A stretch of 8,017 bases of DNA from Moraxellaceae bacterium UBA2477 (GCA_002342025.1 DDPD01000037.1:1-8017); one strand, 5' to 3'; positions 1 to 6,680 are shown, counted from the first letter of the stretch. A program made the numbers and translations. The notes: generated from the letters alone by a model not told the origin.

Positions 1-149
1 TCTTCTTCCAGTGCCATGACCAGCTCAACGGTATCCAGCGAATCAGCGCCCAGATCGTCGACGAATGAGGCTTCGTTGGTCACTTCTTCCAGCTTAACGC
101 CCAGTTGTTCAGCGACAATTTTCTTGACGCGCTCTTCGATCGTGCTCAC
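1..149 (-). CDS. acpP: Acyl carrier protein AcpP (N-terminal 49 residues, cut by window edge)
   Basis: This is the cytoplasmic acyl carrier protein that holds growing fatty-acid chains on a phosphopantetheine arm for the FAS II enzymes. The visible residues begin MSTIEERVKKIVAEQLGV and include the signature DSLDTVEL, in which Ser37 (codon at 41-39) is the expected phosphopantetheine attachment site. The family is about 77-80 residues long, so roughly the last 30 lie outside the window. The start is GTG at 149-147. It is chosen because a strong Shine-Dalgarno (AAGGAGAT) sits 4 bases upstream and because the protein aligns from residue 1 with E. coli ACP. The gene lies 136 bases downstream of fabG and has its own candidate promoter in that gap, as expected for a protein needed in large excess over the enzymes. 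fabF is the usual next gene but is not in view. Identification is secure. Confidence 0.98.
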   Translation of the reverse strand, partial: MSTIEERVKKIVAEQLGVKLEEVTNEASFVDDLGADSLDTVELVMALEE

Positions 150-190
150 GTTTATCTCCTTTGATGTCGGACTGCCGACAAGTCGCCGCA

Positions 191-219
191 AGTGTATTGA
201 AGCGTCCCGTAGGTGGCAA
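191..219 (-). promoter_or_regulatory. Candidate sigma70 promoter for acpP
   Basis: On the minus strand, TTGCCA (219-214; 5 of 6 matches to TTGACA) is followed after exactly 17 bases by TACACT (196-191; 4 of 6 matches to TATAAT). The predicted transcript would begin near 184, giving a leader of about 35 bases that contains the acpP Shine-Dalgarno. E. coli also has a separate acpP promoter between fabG and acpP, so the location is as expected. The call rests on motif match and position only. Confidence 0.6.
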
Positions 220-231
220 GCTCCGCCTGCC
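215..231 (-). other. Hairpin in the fabG-acpP gap overlapping the acpP -35 element
   Basis: On the minus strand GGCAGGC, loop GGA, GCTTGCC forms a 7-bp stem containing one G-U pair. No T tract follows, so it does not look like an intrinsic terminator. It lies about 55 bases after the fabG stop and its distal arm covers the acpP -35 hexamer. It could protect the 3' end of fabG mRNA after processing, or slow read-through from fabG. Alternatively it is a chance structure. Confidence 0.35.
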
Positions 232-285
232 CAGCAAACCGTAAGTAGTTATTTCAAGTTAATAGGTAATGGATGACTGGCCGGT

Positions 286-1035
286 CTAGGCCATGTACAT
301 GCCGCCGTTTACATGCAGTGTCGTGCCTGTGATATAAGCCGCACGCTCCGATGCCAAAAAAGCCACCGTTTCTGCAATGTCCTGTGGCTGACCCAAACGC
401 CCTGCGGGCACCTGCGTCAACAATTTTTCCCGCTGCGCTTCAGGCAAGGCCTGAGTCATATCGGTTTCGATAAATCCTGGCGCAATTGCATTCACCGTGA
501 TGTTACGCGATGCAATTTCAGTGGCTAAAGCCCGCCCAAACCCTTCTAGCCCGGCTTTAGCAGCAGCGTAATTCGCCTGACCGCCATTGCCCATCGAACC
601 AACCACCGAACTAATGTTAATGATACGACCCCAGCGCGCCTTGGTCATGCCCTTTAAGCTGGCCTTGGTGACACGGAAAATGGCCGTTAGGTTCGTGTTA
701 ATCACCGACTGCCATTCCTCTTCCTTCATGCGCAGCATGAGGTTATCTCGTGTAATACCAGCATTGTTAACGACGATAAGCGGCGCTCCGAATTCTTCCG
801 AAATTTGCGCTAACACGGTCTCAATGCTGCTCAACTCGGCAACATCCAGCACCACACCCCGACCTGGAATGCCTGCCTCTGCTAATGCCTGCGTAATACT
901 GGCCGCCCCCGCGTCCGTGGTTGCCGTTCCAATCACGGTAGCACCTTCGCGCCCCAGGGTTAGTGCGATAGCACGCCCAATGCCACGCGTCGCACCCGTC
1001 ACCAGGGCCACCTTATCGTGTAATGACTTTTCCAT
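286..1035 (-). CDS. fabG: 3-oxoacyl-[acyl-carrier-protein] reductase FabG
   Basis: FabG is the NADPH-dependent enzyme that reduces 3-ketoacyl-ACP to 3-hydroxyacyl-ACP, the first reduction of each elongation cycle, in the cytoplasm. The 249-residue protein is a complete short-chain dehydrogenase (E. coli has 244). The cofactor motif TGATRGIG is at residues 13-20 and NNAG at 90-93. The catalytic set is Asn115, Ser143, Tyr156 and Lys160, matching E. coli N110/S138/Y151/K155 with a constant offset of 5. The block around GNGGQANYAAAKAG is diagnostic of FabG rather than other SDRs. The ATG at 1035 is preceded by AAGGA at a 7-base spacing. The gene lies 30 bases after fabD and 136 bases before acpP, the standard fab order. 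All key residues are intact. Confidence 0.98.
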   Translation of the reverse strand: MEKSLHDKVALVTGATRGIGRAIALTLGREGATVIGTATTDAGAASITQALAEAGIPGRGVVLDVAELSSIETVLAQISEEFGAPLIVVNNAGITRDNLMLRMKEEEWQSVINTNLTAIFRVTKASLKGMTKARWGRIINISSVVGSMGNGGQANYAAAKAGLEGFGRALATEIASRNITVNAIAPGFIETDMTQALPEAQREKLLTQVPAGRLGQPQDIAETVAFLASERAAYITGTTLHVNGGMYMA

Positions 1036-1065
1036 CAGGCCATCCTTAATTTAATGATGTTCAGT

Positions 1066-1998
1066 CTATTCCGTCAGCGCCAAAGCCGCTTTTAGGCTTT
1101 CGGCGGACTCCACCGAGACATGCTCGGCCTCTTTCGCGATGCGTTTATTCAAGCCCGTCAATACTTTACCTGGGCCGCTCTCTATAAATCGCATCACGCC
1201 CTGCTCGGCTAACCACTGCACGCTTTGCGACCACAGTACTGGACTATGCAGCTGCGCGATCAGGGACTCCTGCAAAGCGACGGGGCCCGCCTCAATTCGC
1301 GCGGCCACATTCTGTACAACTGGTATGACGGGCGTATGAAAGGTCAGTGACTGTAGATGCGCAGCCAGTTTCTCAGCGGCAGGCAACATCAGCGCGCAAT
1401 GGGACGGCGCACTCACCGGCAAGGGCAGCGCACGCTTAGCACCGGCTGCCTTACACGCAGCCATGGCGCGATCCACGGCGGCGGCACTCCCCGCAATAAC
1501 CACTTGCCCTGGAGAATTAAAGTTTACAGCCGACACCACCTCGCCTTGAGCGGCCTCAGCACAGGCGGCTACCACCTGCGCATCTTCGAGCCCAAGAATA
1601 GCTGCCATAGCGCCCTGTCCCGCAGGCACGGCGGCTTGCATCAAGCGACCGCGCTCGGCGACTAACTTAACGCCATCGGCTAAGGACAATACCCCAGCTG
1701 CCACTAACGCGGTGTACTCACCCAAGGAATGTCCTGCCACGTATTGAGGCTTGGCCCCGCCCTGCGTCAGCCACGTACGCCAAACCGCAATGCCAGCTGT
1801 GAGTAGTAACGGCTGGGTATTTTCCGTCGCATTAATTTCTGCTTCCGGGCCCTGCTGAGCTAGCAACCACAAGTCCTTACCCAATGCCGCCGATGCTTCG
1901 GCGAAGGTCTCTTGAACCGTTGGAAACTCTGCTGCTAAATCTGCCAACATGCCGATGGCTTGCGAACCCTGACCGGGGAAAACCCACGCCGTTGTCAT
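1066..1998 (-). CDS. fabD: Malonyl-CoA:ACP transacylase FabD
   Basis: FabD moves malonyl groups from CoA to acyl carrier protein and so supplies the extender unit for fatty-acid synthesis. The 310-residue protein opens with the family motif FPGQGSQ (residues 6-12). It carries the nucleophile elbow GHSLGEY with Ser91, plus Arg116, His200 (in SAPSHCAL) and Gln249 (in LIAQLHSPV), equivalent to E. coli S92, R117, H201 and Q250. Length matches the family (309 in E. coli). A TTG lies directly before the ATG (2001-1999) and could add one residue. The ATG at 1998 is preferred because AAGGA is 7 bases from it but only 4 from the TTG, and because the N-terminus then matches relatives. It lies 67 bases after plsX and 30 before fabG. 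No promoter stands out in the plsX-fabD gap. fabH, which sits just before fabD in E. coli, is absent. Confidence 0.98.
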   Translation of the reverse strand: MTTAWVFPGQGSQAIGMLADLAAEFPTVQETFAEASAALGKDLWLLAQQGPEAEINATENTQPLLLTAGIAVWRTWLTQGGAKPQYVAGHSLGEYTALVAAGVLSLADGVKLVAERGRLMQAAVPAGQGAMAAILGLEDAQVVAACAEAAQGEVVSAVNFNSPGQVVIAGSAAAVDRAMAACKAAGAKRALPLPVSAPSHCALMLPAAEKLAAHLQSLTFHTPVIPVVQNVAARIEAGPVALQESLIAQLHSPVLWSQSVQWLAEQGVMRFIESGPGKVLTGLNKRIAKEAEHVSVESAESLKAALALTE

Positions 1999-2065
1999 CA
2001 AGAAATCCTTGCGAAGTAAATCGGAACGGTACTGAGGTTAGCCTAAAAGCGCGCGAGAAGTCGCC

Positions 2066-3121
2066 CTAGACCGCCTCAACTGGCGATTCTGTGGCCAATA
2101 AAAGCGCCTTTTTGGCGTGTTCAGCTGCGCTGAAGTGGCGCGCAAGCAGCGCAGGAATATCCTTTTCAACTTCTTTAATGGCGACCCGCAACGCTTGTGC
2201 GAAGGAGTCAATTTGAGCGCTGCCATGGCTCTTCACCACAATGCCGGTGAGCCCGACCAGGCTGGCACCGTTATAGCGACCCGGGTCCATTTCCTGCTTT
2301 AAACCCTTCCAAATGGGGTAGGCCAACAGTCCCAGCAGCTTCGTTAGCCAGTTGCGATTGATTTGCGCCTTAATCATAGCCGCCATCATTTTCGCCACAC
2401 CTTCGGAGCTTTTCAGCGCGATATTGCCGACAAAACCATCGCAGACCACCACATCGGCATCGCCGTGAAAAATGCCATCGCCTTCCACATAGCCGATGTA
2501 ATTTAGGGAAGACGCCCGCAACAGTTCGTGCGTGGCTTTAATGAAGTCATTGCCCTTAATTTCTTCTTCACCAATGTTGAGTAAGCCCACGCGAGGTTGG
2601 TCATGGCCATCTAAGGCTTGCGCAACGAGCGCGCCCATTTCAGCGAATTGCAACAAGTGGTGCGGCTCAGAGTCGACATTGGCACCCAAGTCGAGCATGT
2701 GGGCATGGCCCGTTTGTGTCGGCAAAGCGGTCATAATGGCGGGACGATCAATGCCAGCGTGCATTTTCAGCACAAACCGACCGATGGCCATGAGCGCGCC
2801 GGTATTGCCCGCAGACACGCAAGCCTGAGCTTGGCCGTCGCGCACGGCATTTATAGCCAGCCGCATCGAGGATTGCTTTTTATTGCGCAAGGCCACAGAG
2901 ACCTTGTCACTCATGGTGACAAATTCCGTGGTGTGGACGATCTCAATGCGAGCGCGAGGCGTAGAAGCACTGAAGGCGATGAGCGGCACTATTTGTGCCT
3001 CATCGCCTACCAGGAGGAGATGCAGGTCAGGCTGCTCAGCCAGAACCTGCAATGCGGCGGGGACTGTAACGGAGGGACCGAAGTCACCGCCCATCACATC
3101 TACCGCCACGGTGATACGCAT
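2066..3121 (-). CDS. plsX: Phosphate acyltransferase PlsX
   Basis: PlsX converts acyl-ACP and phosphate to acyl-phosphate, the acyl donor for PlsY in the first step of phospholipid synthesis. It is a soluble, membrane-associated enzyme. The 351 residues (E. coli 356) show all the family blocks: VDVMGGDFGP at 7-16, SAGNTGALMA at 103-112, LDLGANVD at 143-150, GDADVVVCDGFVGN at 220-233 and RYNGASLVGL at 282-291. The ATG at 3121 is only 8 bases after the rpmF stop, and no good Shine-Dalgarno precedes it. Translation is therefore probably coupled to rpmF. Downstream, 67 bases separate it from fabD, where fabH is found in enterobacteria. The gene ties L32 production to lipid synthesis in one transcript. 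Identification is secure. Confidence 0.97.
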   Translation of the reverse strand: MRITVAVDVMGGDFGPSVTVPAALQVLAEQPDLHLLLVGDEAQIVPLIAFSASTPRARIEIVHTTEFVTMSDKVSVALRNKKQSSMRLAINAVRDGQAQACVSAGNTGALMAIGRFVLKMHAGIDRPAIMTALPTQTGHAHMLDLGANVDSEPHHLLQFAEMGALVAQALDGHDQPRVGLLNIGEEEIKGNDFIKATHELLRASSLNYIGYVEGDGIFHGDADVVVCDGFVGNIALKSSEGVAKMMAAMIKAQINRNWLTKLLGLLAYPIWKGLKQEMDPGRYNGASLVGLTGIVVKSHGSAQIDSFAQALRVAIKEVEKDIPALLARHFSAAEHAKKALLLATESPVEAV

Positions 3122-3129
3122 GGCGCGTA

Positions 3130-3312
3130 TCAGGTCTCGTCTTTCGCGCCGAACAGTTGGTGACCACGGTAGAAACCGTCTTTGGTCACGTGGTGACGAC
3201 GGTGCAATTCACCCGTGGTTTGATCGACGCTGAGAGTCGGGCCATTCAGGGCGTCATGCGAACGACGCATGTCACGACGGGAACGGCTCTTACGGTTTTG
3301 TTGAACGGCCAT
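3130..3312 (-). CDS. rpmF: 50S ribosomal protein L32
   Basis: L32 is a small basic protein of the large ribosomal subunit. The 60-residue product begins MAVQQNRKSRSRRDMRRSHD and has the conserved HRRHHVTKDGFYRG block at about 37-50. E. coli L32 is 57 residues and aligns end to end. There are no cysteines, so this is the zinc-free form typical of gammaproteobacteria. The ATG at 3312 has GGAG 6 bases upstream. It lies 57 bases after yceD and 8 bases before plsX. The yceD-rpmF-plsX order is conserved across proteobacteria. Transcription probably comes from the promoter before yceD plus read-through from upstream. The short, strongly basic sequence leaves little room for another identity. Confidence 0.98.
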   Translation of the reverse strand: MAVQQNRKSRSRRDMRRSHDALNGPTLSVDQTTGELHRRHHVTKDGFYRGHQLFGAKDET

Positions 3313-3340
3313 GGTCTACTCCGGCACTTACACTGGTTGG

Positions 3341-3354
3341 CTGCGTCACCGCAG
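3341..3354 (-). other. GNRA-capped hairpin in the rpmF leader
   Basis: On the minus strand CTGCG, loop GTGA, CGCAG is a perfect 5-bp stem closed by a GNRA-type tetraloop. It lies in the 57-base yceD-rpmF gap, about 28 bases before the rpmF start. It has no T tract, so it is not a terminator. It may mark an mRNA processing or ribosomal-protein control site, but a single short hairpin is weak evidence. Confidence 0.35.
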
Positions 3355-3369
3355 TCGGGTTAAATCACA

Positions 3370-3924
3370 TTACTCCGTGTCTGACGGCTTCAAGCCAGCC
3401 AACACACGAAACGGGTTTTCTTTTTTCGGCATGGGCTCGTCGTCGGCTTCCGGCAACACTGTCAACGCCGCTTGCGGTTGACAGTCTTCATGGCGCGCCA
3501 CTAATGGCAACGACATGATGAGCTCATCTTCTATGAGTTCGAGCAGATCGAGTCGATCGTCCTCAAACACCACATAATCATCGTCTTCGCTGAGCCGATC
3601 GGCATACACCTCATCGTTCAGCAGAAACACATTCACATCCGCCTGAAGCGGAACAGTCACCGCGCTCATGCAACGCTGGCAGGTCTGCTCAACCGTTGCC
3701 GTGATGACACCGCGCACATTAGGCACACCGCGTGCATCGCGATGAAACTTTAACTGCACGCTGACCTCACCCGCGTCACCTAGGGTGACTTCGCGTAAAC
3801 GCTTGAACGCTGCCAGGGGCGTACGCAACACCAGCTGTGCAGACTGTTCGGCCATTTTGCCGGGATCAACATAGTGCGGCAGCAAAGTGTGCGGCAGCAA
3901 CTGCGGCGAATGGGTCTTTGACAT
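3370..3924 (-). CDS. yceD: YceD / DUF177 family protein
   Basis: This is a member of the DUF177 (YceD) family, conserved just upstream of rpmF in most bacteria. Relatives have been linked to 23S rRNA accumulation, but no biochemical activity is assigned here. The 184-residue product has the family Cys pair CQRCM (Cys82 and Cys85), an acidic middle, the helix block LLELIEDELIMSLPLV (about 127-142) and the typical C-terminal NPFRVLAGLKP. I chose the ATG at 3924 because family members start a few residues before the YVDPGKMA region. The same frame is open back to a GTG at 3984 that overlaps the sppA stop (TAGTG), but that would add 20 atypical residues across a consensus promoter. No Shine-Dalgarno precedes the 3924 ATG, consistent with a near-leaderless transcript. 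Confidence 0.93.
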   Translation of the reverse strand: MSKTHSPQLLPHTLLPHYVDPGKMAEQSAQLVLRTPLAAFKRLREVTLGDAGEVSVQLKFHRDARGVPNVRGVITATVEQTCQRCMSAVTVPLQADVNVFLLNDEVYADRLSEDDDYVVFEDDRLDLLELIEDELIMSLPLVARHEDCQPQAALTVLPEADDEPMPKKENPFRVLAGLKPSDTE

Positions 3925-3933
3925 AGGCGCGGG

Positions 3934-3962
3934 ATGATACGGACTCACCCGCGCGCTGTCAA
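3934..3962 (-). promoter_or_regulatory. Near-consensus sigma70 promoter directly before yceD
   Basis: On the minus strand a perfect -35 TTGACA (3962-3957) is followed by a 17-base spacer and the -10 TATCAT (3939-3934; 5 of 6). The -10 ends only 9 bases before the yceD ATG at 3924. Transcription would start about 0-4 bases before that ATG, giving a leaderless or near-leaderless mRNA for yceD-rpmF-plsX and perhaps the fab genes. It is the best promoter match I found in the window. Confidence 0.7.
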
Positions 3963-3983
3963 AGGAAAAGCGCTCGTTGCCCA

Positions 3984-4961
3984 CTACTGTAAACGCGGAG
4001 CCTGCGAGGTTTCCGTCACGGATTGCTTGAAGGCCGCCCCAAGAGATTTACCGAGCTGACTGCCCAAGCGGCGCAACACGGAATCCAGTGGATTTTGCAC
4101 CTCTGTATAGTCAACCAGCGTTTCGTGTTTAACCACATCGCGGGCAACTGAGGCCACAGAACCAACAGCATCCGCTAGGCCCAAGGCAATGGCTTGATCA
4201 CCGCTCCAGAAGTAACCCGAAAAGAGATCCGGATTATTACTTAACCGCGCACCACGACCGGCCTTCACCGCCGTAATGAAGTGCCGGTGAACGGCATCGA
4301 GAACACTCTGCACATGCTCACGTTCTACCGGGTCCACAGCCCGAGCGGGACTAAGCAGATTTTTATGCTCGCCTGCGGTCAGCGTGCGATCCTCAACTCC
4401 GAGCTTCTGCAGCAAGTTGGGCACACCAAAGCCCGGCATAATCACGCCAATGGAGCCGACCAAACTGGACGGATTTACAAAGATTTTGTCGGCAGCCACG
4501 GCAATGTAATACGCCCCAGAAGCGCCGGTATCGCCAATGACAGCGTACACCGGCGTATCGGCATGCAATTTACGCAGGCGGCGAATCTCGCGATAAACCT
4601 CGTCGGCCTGAACCGGGCTGCCGCCAGGGCTATCAATACTCAGCACAATCGCCTTAGCCTCTGTGCTCTCGAATGCGGCGGCGAGCGAGTCGTTAATGCT
4701 TTGAGCATTCGCTGGGCTATCGCCAGCAATTTGGCCGTTAATAAACACTACCGCGGTGTGGGGACCGAATGCACTCGAGGTGCCGGCTTCATCTTTTAAA
4801 AAGCTGACCGCCAGGGCTGCTACAATGACCAGCAATAATGCGCGACGCAGCCAGCGCCAGCGCGCACTGCGCCGACGATCATCGAGATCCGCCTTTATAA
4901 AGGCTTCAATAAGCGCCCAGTCTTTCGGCTCTTGATTTCGATTACCCGTCCAATCCGACAT
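3984..4961 (-). CDS. sppA: S49 family (SppA-type) membrane-anchored serine peptidase
   Basis: This is a signal-peptide-peptidase-like serine protease of family S49, anchored in the inner membrane with its active site probably in the periplasm. The 325 residues start with a hydrophilic segment and an Arg-rich stretch (about 29-40). One membrane helix follows (about 41-55), then a single S49 domain. Ser148 in GDTGASGAYY and Lys200 in TAGEHKNLLSP form the expected Ser/Lys dyad, nearly the same spacing as B. subtilis SppA S147/K199. SIDSPGGSP (108-116) and SSLVGSIGV (165-173) are also typical. It is the short, single-domain form, not the roughly 618-residue E. coli SppA. The ATG at 4961 follows AAGGGG at about 6 bases. 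The frame stays open 43 codons further into the HAD gene, but that stretch looks non-coding. Its natural substrates are not shown. Confidence 0.94.
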   Translation of the reverse strand: MSDWTGNRNQEPKDWALIEAFIKADLDDRRRSARWRWLRRALLLVIVAALAVSFLKDEAGTSSAFGPHTAVVFINGQIAGDSPANAQSINDSLAAAFESTEAKAIVLSIDSPGGSPVQADEVYREIRRLRKLHADTPVYAVIGDTGASGAYYIAVAADKIFVNPSSLVGSIGVIMPGFGVPNLLQKLGVEDRTLTAGEHKNLLSPARAVDPVEREHVQSVLDAVHRHFITAVKAGRGARLSNNPDLFSGYFWSGDQAIALGLADAVGSVASVARDVVKHETLVDYTEVQNPLDSVLRRLGSQLGKSLGAAFKQSVTETSQAPRLQ

Positions 4962-4980
4962 GCAACACCCCTTCTCAATA

Positions 4981-4990
4981 CAAACGTTTG
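4981..4990 (-). promoter_or_regulatory. Palindrome CAAACGTTTG before sppA, possible operator
   Basis: A perfect 10-base palindrome with a central CG lies in the 34-base gap between the HAD gene and sppA, 19 bases before the sppA ATG. The CAAACGTTTG core is the kind bound by LacI/PurR-family repressors. It falls at the predicted start point of the candidate sppA promoter. The symmetry does not extend beyond the core, so the match to a full operator is incomplete. Confidence 0.35.
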
Positions 4991-4994
4991 AATG

Positions 4995-5022
4995 ACTATA
5001 ACGCAGCCAACGTAGATGCCAG
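4995..5022 (-). promoter_or_regulatory. Candidate promoter for sppA within the end of the HAD gene
   Basis: On the minus strand CTGGCA (5022-5017; 4 of 6) is followed after 16 bases by TATAGT (5000-4995; 5 of 6). The -10 overlaps the HAD stop codon. Transcription would start near 4988, inside the CAAACGTTTG palindrome, leaving a leader of about 27 bases with the sppA Shine-Dalgarno. The -35 match is modest. Confidence 0.4.
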
Positions 5023-5664
5023 CTCAGACATATCCTGACAAATCGCAATCGGCGCATGCTCGGCAAGCCGCTCAGCGCTATGCACGCCATAGCTCACACC
5101 AATGGATGGCATGCCTAAGCGCTGCGCCATCTCTAAATCATAATGCGTGTCACCAATCATCACCGCTCGCTCCAGAGGTACTCGCAACTCCAGTAGCAGC
5201 TCCTTGAGCATGAGCGGATTGGGCTTGGAGGCTGTTTCATCAGCACAACGCGTGGCACTGAAATACGATGACCAACCGGTGTGCGCCAGGACACGATTCA
5301 AGCCCGCTCGACTTTTCCCTGTGGCCACGGCTAATTGACGCCCCGCGCCACTTAGCTGCTGTAACAGTGCCTCTGCACCCGCATAGGGCTGACTATGCCC
5401 ACCTACGCCCGCAACAAAATGATGCGCATAGCGGTGACGCAACGCCTCTCGCTCAACTTCGGGAACTTGTGGAAACAACACTTGCATGGCTTCGGGCAGA
5501 CCCAGGCCAATAATGTCACGCGCAGCCGCATCACTGGGCTCCGGCACACCTAAATCCAAGGCTGCGAGCTTTACGCTGCGCACAATTTGCGCCAGCGAGT
5601 CCATGAGCGTGCCGTCCCAATCAAAAATGACTAAATCAAAGCGAGTACTGTTGCGATCAAGCAC
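4996..5664 (-). CDS. HAD-superfamily phosphatase (phosphoglycolate-phosphatase-like)
   Basis: This is a soluble HAD hydrolase that probably dephosphorylates a small phosphorylated metabolite; the substrate cannot be read from sequence. All four HAD motifs are present in 222 residues. Motif I is DWDGTLMDS (nucleophile Asp15, acid Asp17), motif II is ATGKS with Thr115, motif III is Lys147 in SKPNP, and motif IV is GDTHYDLEMA with Asp172 and Asp176. A helical cap of about 65 residues between motifs I and II makes it subfamily IA, like Gph and PA2974-type proteins found next to rluC in Pseudomonas. The start is GTG at 5664, overlapping the rluC stop by 8 bases, with GAGG 9 bases upstream inside rluC. 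Translation is therefore probably coupled to rluC. It ends 34 bases before sppA. Confidence 0.93.
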   Translation of the reverse strand: MLDRNSTRFDLVIFDWDGTLMDSLAQIVRSVKLAALDLGVPEPSDAAARDIIGLGLPEAMQVLFPQVPEVEREALRHRYAHHFVAGVGGHSQPYAGAEALLQQLSGAGRQLAVATGKSRAGLNRVLAHTGWSSYFSATRCADETASKPNPLMLKELLLELRVPLERAVMIGDTHYDLEMAQRLGMPSIGVSYGVHSAERLAEHAPIAICQDMSELASTLAAL

Positions 5665-6619
5665 GACGTAACACCTCTAAACCCCGCTCAAAGTCTTCAT
5701 CAACATCCGCATGTAGCGATAACTTTTTCCCCGAGGGCAGGGTCAAGCGCAGATCCCGTGCATGCAAAAACAGTCGCGACAAGCCTTTCGCTTTAAAACG
5801 TGCGTTAACGTCGTCGCGACCATACTTATCATCCCCTACCAAGGCATGACCCAAATGCTGGGCATGAACACGGATTTGATGCGTTCGGCCGGTGAGCAGA
5901 TGCGCTTCAACCAAGGTGGCATCGGCAAAACGCTCCAAAACGGTAAAGACCGTAATGGCCGTTTTGCCATCGCGGGATACGCGCACCACCGCCTCGCCAT
6001 TCGGGCTTTCGATCTTTAATAGTGGCGCTTCAACGCGATGCTTGGCCCCGCTTAAGCGCCCGGACAACAGCGCGACATAGCGTTTATCCATCTGGCCATC
6101 GCGAAGCTGGGCATGTAGCGCTCGCAACAAGGCGCGATGCCCCGTCACCATGGTCAAACCGGAAGTATCCCGGTCCAGGCGATGCACAAGCTCTAACTGC
6201 GCTGTCGCATCCGGCCTAAGTGACCGTAGCGCCTCAATCAAACCAATGGAGATACCACTGCCGCCATGCACGGCCAAACCCGCCGGCTTATTTACGACTA
6301 ATAAATGGTCCTCATCGTGAACAATGCGGCTTTTCAGGAGTTTTTGCAGACTGCTGGTCGGGCGCGCAGCTGGCTTTTCTTCACTCATGCGCAAGGGCGG
6401 CACGCGTATCACATCGCCAGCCTGCACCCGATAATCTGCTTTAGTGCGGCCTTTATTAACCCGCACTTCACCTGTGCGAACAATGCGGTACACCAACGTA
6501 CGGGGCAGTCCCTTGAGTGCGGTGATGAGATAGTTGTCGAGACGCTGGCCTGCATAAGCCTCATCTACCGTGAGCATTTTTACGGCCGGTGCGTCGGGAA
6601 CGTGCGGTAAATCTGACAT
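5657..6619 (-). CDS. rluC: 23S rRNA pseudouridine synthase RluC
   Basis: RluC isomerises uridines 955, 2504 and 2580 (E. coli numbering) of 23S rRNA to pseudouridine. The 320-residue protein (E. coli 319) has an N-terminal S4 RNA-binding domain (about 26-72, including GEVRVNKGR). A catalytic domain follows, with NKPAGLAVHGG at 110-120 and the active-site Asp149 in HRLDRDTSG. Tyr181, TGRTHQIRVH (243-252) and LFLHA (283-287) complete the family signature. HGGSG after the first block is typical of RluC. The ATG at 6619 is preceded by AGGAC at a 5-base spacing. The frame is open 46 codons upstream, but that part lies in the rne promoter region and lacks family similarity. The gene is divergent from rne, as in E. 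coli. No convincing sigma70 promoter was resolved upstream of it. Confidence 0.97.
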   Translation of the reverse strand: MSDLPHVPDAPAVKMLTVDEAYAGQRLDNYLITALKGLPRTLVYRIVRTGEVRVNKGRTKADYRVQAGDVIRVPPLRMSEEKPAARPTSSLQKLLKSRIVHDEDHLLVVNKPAGLAVHGGSGISIGLIEALRSLRPDATAQLELVHRLDRDTSGLTMVTGHRALLRALHAQLRDGQMDKRYVALLSGRLSGAKHRVEAPLLKIESPNGEAVVRVSRDGKTAITVFTVLERFADATLVEAHLLTGRTHQIRVHAQHLGHALVGDDKYGRDDVNARFKAKGLSRLFLHARDLRLTLPSGKKLSLHADVDEDFERGLEVLRRA

Positions 6620-6641
6620 GAACTGTCCTGTATTAATTCCG

Positions 6642-6652
6642 GGCCATTGGCC
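6642..6652. repeat. 11-base palindrome GGCCATTGGCC between the divergent starts
   Basis: GGCCA-T-TGGCC is a perfect palindrome around one base, centred 28 bases upstream of the rluC ATG. Its right half is the proposed -35 of the rne promoter. The one-base centre makes an RNA hairpin unlikely, so a protein-binding site affecting both genes is possible. No regulator can be named. Confidence 0.35.
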
Positions 6653-6676
6653 TTGACGGAAGATGACTGCTATATT
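6647..6676 (+). promoter_or_regulatory. Candidate extended -10 promoter for rne
   Basis: TGCTATATT (6668-6676) is an extended -10 with hexamer TATATT (5 of 6). TTGGCC at 6647-6652 (4 of 6) is an 18-base-spaced -35. The start point would be near 6683, at the foot of the first leader stem-loop, giving a 5' UTR of about 450 bases. A better-looking TTGACG at 6653-6658 is only 12 bases from this -10, too close to pair with it. Confidence 0.5.
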
Positions 6677-6680
6677 AGCG

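Noticed and set aside
2038..2226. A 62-codon frame overlapping the end of plsX
   Set aside because: It is a shadow in another frame of the plsX 3' end. The PlsX family C-terminus is intact in the main frame.
4962..5090. N-terminal extension of the S49 peptidase by 43 codons
   Set aside because: It would overlap the HAD gene end, looks non-coding, and would put extra residues before a normal start that has its own Shine-Dalgarno.
6653..6676. TTGACG as the -35 of the rne promoter
   Set aside because: It is only 12 bases from the TATATT -10, too short for sigma70, and no good -10 lies 16-18 bases downstream of it.
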